Assembly (NCBI RefSeq): GCF_932276165.1 | Contig: NC_063992.1 | Location: forward strand, 11,834,995 to 11,898,994 | Source of the DNA: Plutella xylostella | Lineage: Eukaryota; Arthropoda; Insecta; Lepidoptera; Plutellidae | Direction: 5' to 3' | DNA length: 64,000 nt | Part shown: piece after piece, positions 62,363 through 64,000 of the stretch | Numbering within the stretch: position 1 is the stretch's first letter | How the letters are laid out: each line of letters starts with the position of its first letter | The notes under the pieces: model-generated | What the model saw: the letters and a program-made list of their open reading frames with translations, nothing else | Told to the model about the DNA's origin: nothing | The model's database searches: none | Translations under genes and position numbers: made by a program

Positions 62363-63300
62363 TCATGGAGAGCGTCCCGACAACGGCCTGCATTGATCTG
62401 AATGATCTTTAGTCGGGTTTCCGCTTTCCTGGTGAGGTGGTCGTGGGTCCCAGTTGAGTAGTCGGTGTACTGAGGTGTCTGGGAGATCGCAACAGAAACT
62501 GTTCCAGCAGTATTGGACTGATTGACGGGCTATTCTGTCCCAGCGTTGACGTTCTGGACAAATGTCCCAGTAAGCTGGATGCGCGGCGTCCCCTTCAGCA
62601 TTTCCTTTGCAGTGACAGCAGCTGGGCGGGGCAGATTTGGACGCTGGGGGACAAGATCTTGTTTCGTGAGCCCCACCGCAGTGACCGCAGCGCTCCACGG
62701 CGCGGCAAATCTGGGCAGTGTGGCCGTAGCCCATGCATTTGAAGCATTGGACTACTGGTGACTGATCGACCACATTGACCATTTGGTATCCTACCCGGAC
62801 GCGTTGGTCACACAGCCGCTGCCAAATTTTTGGACCCAGTTCTACGATGAGGTTCTACCCCTCGTGCGCCTGACTACCCGCATCTTCATCTTTTCATGTT
62901 CCAAGCCATCCGTGAGGTTTTTATTCTGAGCTCGGAGGGCCTCCATAACGCGTGCGTCCGATAGGTCTTTAGAAAATCCTATTAGTTGGACGAGCGGCCT
63001 CCTCATGGGTGGCTCTGAGGTTTTAAAATCCTTTCTTTCATCGAGAGCTCTCTTGAAAGCCGCTCATCCGGCGCTGGGGTCGCACGAGACCATGACTTTT
63101 TGGTTGCGGAGCTTTTTGACTGCGTTCACCCCGACACCCATGGCGATGACGTCGACATTCGATTTGATTTCAGACAATATTTCGTCACGGGTCTTATTGG
63201 GATCTGTCGACTCCACCACCACAGGGTGGCGAGGCAAGGACGCGGCCTCCGCGTATGTCCGAGCCGCACGTTGCGTCCGTTGAGGGCGAGGGCAGGGGAG
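62363..63300 (-). pseudogene. LINE D ORF1 with zinc knuckles
   Basis: The C-terminal part shows CFKCMGYGHTAQICRAVERC, GHCGGAHETRSCP and CCHCKGNAEGDAAHPAYWDI: three CCHC-type knuckles in a row as in R1/Jockey ORF1s. Upstream, in shifted frames, VVVESTDPNKTRDEILSEIK and KKLRNQKVMVSCDPSAG match the ORF1 core of R1-type elements. Frameshifts prevent translation. Confidence 0.75.
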
Positions 63301-63324
63301 GAGGATGATGGCAGAGCTGTCAAA

Positions 63325-63440
63325 TGCTCATATTAACTATTGTTAAGTGAGAATTGTTACCGTTTAATTTAGGTAACTTATTATTATTACTGTATAACTA
63401 AACAATACTTTTAATAATAACTATAACTAACTTATATATA
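63325..63440 (+). repeat. 3' end of a Zenon-like LINE
   Basis: TTAACTATTGTTAAGTGAGA, ATTGTTACCGTTTAATTTA and CTGTATAACTAAACAATACT repeat the LINE end found at 37595-37680 in intron 15. Only the last codons (ending TIVK stop) and 3' UTR are present. Confidence 0.7.
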
Positions 63441-64000
63441 AAGCTGGATTACCACTGACTGACAGAAGGAGCCATTTTTTTATATGAAAATGTTTTAGGG
63501 AAATGTACAGGGTGCTCGGGTGAGTAGAGAAAAACCTCGACTTTTTAAAAAAAGTTGTAAAAAAAAAAAAATTTTGTTCCTCTTTTTTGGTGACCATACA
63601 TTTTTTTATATTTTGAGGGTGTTTTCGGAATGTTTGATAGATTATAAAAACAAAATGGCGGCCGAGTTGCAGTGAAGTAAAGTTTAGGGCGTGTCAGACC
63701 CGACTTGAGGTGAATTGATCTCCCGGAAGAGGGGGAAAGTGGGGTGATGTCTTTCTTTGCACATGGTTGGATATATGGTGAAATTAATAGGAAAATTCCG
63801 AAAACTGCAAAAATCAAAATGGCGGATGAAGTGGCAGCCATTTTGTAAAAGAGAAACTTTACATGTTTTAAGGCTATTTCACCTGTATTGAGTGGTCTGA
63901 CAGTTTTGACTTGTAGAGCGCGTTTGTGTAGGTGGATGCATTTAGTTTGCTGATGAAATAAAAACGACCCATTTTTAGGGAAAAAAACAAAATTTCCCTA
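63441..64000. other. AT-rich intergenic DNA
   Basis: GTACAGGGTGCTCGGGTGAG near 63504 resembles the tip of a TA-targeting MITE, but no inverted partner lies in the window. No gene seen. Confidence 0.4.

Larger units (their letters stand above)
59066..63320 (-). mobile_element. LINE D: decayed R1/LOA-like LINE with RNase H
   Basis: Minus-strand LINE: ORF1 with CCHC knuckles (62363-63300), endonuclease (61840-62361), reverse transcriptase (60048-61480) and RNase H (59076-59909). Frames break every few hundred bases. It is the oldest-looking member of the stack and hosts gypsy-1 at its 3' side. Confidence 0.75.

Overview
The window looks like a piece of a moth or butterfly (Lepidoptera) nuclear genome. 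I infer this from the AT-rich background, the many short interspersed repeats of lepidopteran type, CR1/Zenon-like LINEs with an FP25K-like first ORF, and a host gene split by sixteen GT-AG exons. No bacterial, viral or organellar gene set is present.

There is one convincing host gene. It runs on the + strand from about 25.3 to 38.3 kb and encodes a secreted papain-family (C1A) cysteine peptidase of the 26-29 kDa proteinase / counting-factor-associated-D type. I could join all sixteen coding exons in frame (2322 nt, 773 residues). They give a signal peptide, a long Pro/Ala-rich N-terminal extension, the family's N-terminal domain, an inhibitor propeptide and a catalytic domain with the Cys, His and Asn in place. 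The exons are extremely GC-rich and the introns AT-rich; the introns hold SINEs, MITEs, a fossil LINE and a 44-bp minisatellite.

Almost everything else is transposable-element archaeology. Region by region: 0-2 kb, the 5' part of a minus-strand LINE; 2-13 kb, intergenic DNA with palindromic MITEs, SINEs, a hAT-like element inserted in a SINE, an RTE fragment and an ~0.9 kb tandem duplication; 13.2-23.9 kb, a decayed intron-containing PIF/Harbinger (HARBI1-like) transposase gene on the minus strand, split by about 8.8 kb of inserted DNA that includes a foldback element with ~457-bp inverted repeats and a LINE (LINE A); 24-24.8 kb, a hAT-like element with a perfect 8-bp target duplication; 25.3-38.3 kb, the peptidase gene; 38.4-63.3 kb, a nested stack.

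The stack reads as follows. An R1/LOA-like LINE (LINE D, minus) is split by a 20.5-kb Ty3/gypsy insertion (gypsy-1) that has identical 317-bp LTRs and a 4-bp duplication (ATAG). Gypsy-1 was entered in its integrase region by LINE B, which itself received a single-ORF mag-like gypsy (gypsy-2). In its 3' region gypsy-1 received LINE C, which carries a decayed Tc1 element. LINEs A, B and C are three relatives of one family on both strands. Because the gypsy-1 LTRs are identical, the whole stack should be young unless gene conversion has reset them.

Main limits: boundaries come from reading repeats by eye, clade names from motifs, and no database search was possible.
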